64,000 nucleotides of DNA from Neisseria sicca (GTDB lineage Bacteria > Pseudomonadota > Gammaproteobacteria > Burkholderiales > Neisseriaceae): the NCBI RefSeq assembly GCF_003044565.1, contig NZ_POXG01000002.1, positions 62,001 to 126,000 of the forward strand. Direction: 5' to 3'. This document shows positions 61,902 to 64,000 of the stretch, in pieces (the stretch's first letter is position 1; every line of letters begins with the position of its first letter). The notes under the pieces were generated by a model. The model had not been told where the DNA came from. It was given only the letters and a program-made list of their open reading frames with translations, and did no database searches. Both the position numbers and the translations under genes were made by a program.

Positions 61902-62477
61902 ATGTCATTTACCACAATCATTTATGCCCATCCCTACGATCAAAGCTTCAATTACGGCATTTTGCGGCGCGTGCAGCAACTGTTGGACGAAAAAGGCGAA
62001 AAATACCAACTGATCGACTTATACGCAGACGGTTTCAATCCCGCCTACACCAAAGAAGAGCTTGCCCTGTTCAACCAAGGCAAAGCCCTTGATCCGCTGG
62101 TCTTACATTATCAAGAACTCTTGAAAACCACCAACCGTCTGATTTTTATCTTTCCGATCTGGTGGGCGGATATGCCCGCCATCGTCAAAGGATTTGAAGA
62201 CAAAGTTTTCCTAAAGACACTCGCTTACGTCCCGACTGCCACAGGCTTGAAAGGCAACCTATCCCACATCAAAGAAGCACTGGTCATCAGCACGTCCACC
62301 GCCCCCACATGGTATCTGAAATGGTTTTGCGGCAACGGCATCGGCAAAGCGATGGTGGGATACACACTCAAAGGCATCGGTATCGCCAAACGCCGGTGGC
62401 TCAACTTCGGCAATATGGACAAATCCACCGACGAACAGCGGCAGGCGTTTTTGGTAGATTTGAGCCGAAGCGTGTAA
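61902..62477 (+). CDS. NAD(P)H:quinone oxidoreductase, flavodoxin fold
   Basis: A 191-residue protein of the NQO1/Kef-ancillary type. The Rossmann-like flavodoxin fold shows IIYAHPYDQSFNYGIL (start, FMN phosphate region), then FIFPIWWADMPAIVKGFEDK, which is the signature of this family. It reduces quinones with NAD(P)H by two electrons. AGGAG precedes the ATG. A full-length Correia element is upstream. It converges with the SDR gene 15 bp away, with no terminator visible between them. Confidence 0.85.
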   Translation: MSFTTIIYAHPYDQSFNYGILRRVQQLLDEKGEKYQLIDLYADGFNPAYTKEELALFNQGKALDPLVLHYQELLKTTNRLIFIFPIWWADMPAIVKGFEDKVFLKTLAYVPTATGLKGNLSHIKEALVISTSTAPTWYLKWFCGNGIGKAMVGYTLKGIGIAKRRWLNFGNMDKSTDEQRQAFLVDLSRSV

Positions 62478-62492
62478 TCTTCAGGCGGTCTC

Positions 62493-63254
62493 TTACTTCA
62501 CCGCCGAATTTCCGCCGTCCGCAAACAACGCCGTACCCGTTACAAAACTACCCATCGGGCTAATAAGGAACAAAATCGCGGCGGCGATTTCTTCGGGTCG
62601 GGCGATGCGTTTGACCGCATGCACCCCTTCCGCCCATGCCCGCTGCTGCGGGTCGGTAGTCATCATTTCCGTATCCGTACCGCCGGGAAGCAGGGCATTG
62701 GCTCGGATACCTTGGGCTGCATAGTCGGCGGTAATGCCTTTTGCCAGCGCGGCAAGTGCGGCTTTGGCGCAGCCGTAGGCGGTTTTGTTAGGCAGGGCAC
62801 AACTGGTGCCGACAAAGCTGGACGTGAACACAATCGCGCCACCACCGCGTGCGAGCATAAGGGGAATTTGGCTGCGCGCGCCGAGAAAGGCAGCAGTCAG
62901 GTTTCCGTCCAGCGTTACCCGCCACTCTTCGGGCGAAAGTTCCGCCAAGGGTTTGTACACTCCGATGATGCCCGCGTTGTTCACGGCGATATCCAAGCTG
63001 CCGAACTCTCGCTCTGCCGCATGGACGACGGCTTCATGCGTTTCAGGCAGCACCGCGTCGCCTGCAACAGCAACAGCCCGTCCGCCGCGCGAGCGAATCA
63101 GGGCTGCGGTTTCCTCCAGTTTGTCGGCACGGCGGGCGCATAAGACAACGTTTGCGCCGTGCTCCGCCAACAGCAGTGCAACCGCGCGACCTATACCCGA
63201 CGACGCGCCGATAACGGCGGCGGTTTTATTTTTCAAATTCAACAGGTTTGACAT
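62493..63254 (-). CDS. Short-chain dehydrogenase/reductase
   Basis: A 253-residue classical SDR. The cofactor motif is GASSGIGRAV (residues 16-25), followed by NNAG and the catalytic Ser, Tyr and Lys in the region FTSSFVG...TAYGCAKAAL. ARR after the second strand suggests NADP(H). Substrate not predictable. GGAAAGTT precedes the ATG. Divergent from the Ada-like gene across 171 bp. Confidence 0.9.
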   Translation of the reverse strand: MSNLLNLKNKTAAVIGASSGIGRAVALLLAEHGANVVLCARRADKLEETAALIRSRGGRAVAVAGDAVLPETHEAVVHAAEREFGSLDIAVNNAGIIGVYKPLAELSPEEWRVTLDGNLTAAFLGARSQIPLMLARGGGAIVFTSSFVGTSCALPNKTAYGCAKAALAALAKGITADYAAQGIRANALLPGGTDTEMMTTDPQQRAWAEGVHAVKRIARPEEIAAAILFLISPMGSFVTGTALFADGGNSAVK

Positions 63255-63313
63255 AACTTTCCTTACATGTGCGGTTAAAGACGATGCAAGTTTAAGGAAG
63301 TCGCGATATAAAG

Positions 63314-63375
63314 ACGACCCGATTATTGATGAATTTCAGACAGACAAACAATTTTTCCATCAACAATCGGGTCGT
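63314..63375. repeat. Inverted repeat in the divergent promoter region
   Basis: ACGACCCGATTATTGATG and CATCAACAATCGGGTCGT (17 of 18 bp paired) flank 26 bp between the SDR and Ada-like genes. It may be an operator or a transcription barrier. Confidence 0.5.
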
Positions 63376-63425
63376 TTCTTGTCGGCTTTCAGGCTATCCT
63401 ATCCCATACAACGACAGGATAATTT

Positions 63426-64000
63426 ATGAACTTAAATCAAACCCGCCAATTCCTCCGCATTGCCCGCGCCATCGAATACCTTTACGACCATGCCGCCGAG
63501 CAGCCCGATTTGGCGCAAGTGGCGGCGGCAGTGCACGTTAGTCCCGAACATTTGCAGCGCGAATTTTCCGCATGGGCGGGCATCAGCCCGAAAAAAATGC
63601 TGCAACACATCAGTATCAGCCGTGCCAAAGAAGCCCTGAAAAATAGCGAAAGCGTGGCGGAAGCGGCGCATTGCGGCGGACTGAGCGGCACGGGGCGGCT
63701 GCACGACTTATTTGTCGGCATCGAAAAAATGACTCCGGGTGAATACAAAAACGGCGGAGCAGGCCTGCAAATCCATTACAGCCTGATTCCCGGCCCCTTT
63801 GGCGACCTGTTGGCAGCAGCAACAGACAAAGGCATCTGCTTCATGCGTTTTTCAGACGACCCTTCCGCCGCCCTGAACGAATTGCGCGCCGAGTATCCGA
63901 ACGCCCGACTAATCGGGCAGGAAACCGCGTTCCAGCGCCAAGCCGCCGACATCTTCCGCACCCGTTGCGGCCGCATTACCCTACACATCAAAGGCACGCC
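63426..64000 (+). CDS. Ada-like methylated-DNA--protein-cysteine methyltransferase, 5' part
   Basis: The first 191 codons of a gene that runs off the window. Residues about 10-105 form an AraC-type DNA-binding domain (LAQVAAAVHVSPEHLQREFS; then SVAEAAHCGGLSGTGRLHDL), and the next part (LIPGPFGDLLAAATDKGICF) begins the O6-methylguanine methyltransferase domain. The active-site PCHR motif lies outside. This matches Ada-type proteins that lack the N-terminal zinc domain. The ATG at 63426 follows an AT-rich leader with weak Shine-Dalgarno. Confidence 0.85.
   Translation, partial: MNLNQTRQFLRIARAIEYLYDHAAEQPDLAQVAAAVHVSPEHLQREFSAWAGISPKKMLQHISISRAKEALKNSESVAEAAHCGGLSGTGRLHDLFVGIEKMTPGEYKNGGAGLQIHYSLIPGPFGDLLAAATDKGICFMRFSDDPSAALNELRAEYPNARLIGQETAFQRQAADIFRTRCGRITLHIKGT

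Overview
The window is chromosomal DNA of a commensal Neisseria carrying an integrated conjugative element (ICE). The genus is indicated by DNA uptake sequences (DUS) throughout, paired as inverted repeats that act as terminators; by three Correia repeat elements; by an IS1106 fragment; and by the gene content (putP/putA, nqrA-F, TdfH- and FitAB-like proteins). The commonest DUS on the chromosomal side is AGGTCGTCTGAA, the dialect described for the N. mucosa/sicca/subflava group rather than for meningococci or gonococci.

Left chromosomal flank (1-16.8 kb): the 3' part of dacB, a TerC-family membrane protein, the proline uptake and catabolism pair putP and putA, the six-gene Na+-translocating NADH:quinone reductase operon nqrABCDEF (minus strand), an NhaD/CitMHS-like Na+/H+ antiporter, and a CAU-anticodon tRNA. 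Proline oxidation, the Na+-pumping quinone reductase and Na+-coupled transport fit one sodium-based energy scheme.

ICE (16,831-57,605, about 40.7 kb between 46-bp direct repeats of the tRNA 3' end). The left end has a tyrosine integrase whose last codons lie in the tRNA antisense strand, an excisionase-like protein, small unknown genes, TraM/TraL-like proteins and a TrbM-like protein. A phage-style control region follows (21.9-23.5 kb): a CI-like S24 repressor faces a Cro-like protein, the palindrome ATTAG-N4-CTAAT recurs at two promoters, and a candidate promoter-to-terminator structured RNA lies alongside. Next are a Rep-like protein, a TraK-like protein and a 300-bp cluster of inverted repeats that is the best oriT candidate. 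Cargo (25.8-36.6 kb) includes a methyltransferase-like protein, UmuD/UmuC, several unknown genes, a serine recombinase, a TdfH/CbpA-type TonB-dependent receptor behind Fur- and Zur-like boxes, an IS1106 remnant and a FitAB toxin-antitoxin pair. The transfer region (36.7-57.4 kb, all minus strand) encodes relaxase, MobC-like protein, TraC-like primase, VirD4, SSB, a HEPN-containing two-gene unit, and VirB11-VirB1 with a possible entry-exclusion lipoprotein. Every intergenic gap of 59 bp or more in this region holds a hairpin, most of them resembling intrinsic terminators.

Right flank (57.6-64 kb): the attR repeat is followed by the decayed end of a second integrase, itself interrupted by a Correia element. 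Then come a TetR regulator divergent from a TonB-dependent receptor with a small partner gene, a flavodoxin-fold quinone reductase, an SDR oxidoreductase and the start of an Ada-like methyltransferase that runs off the window. All assignments come from reading the sequence; no database search was run.
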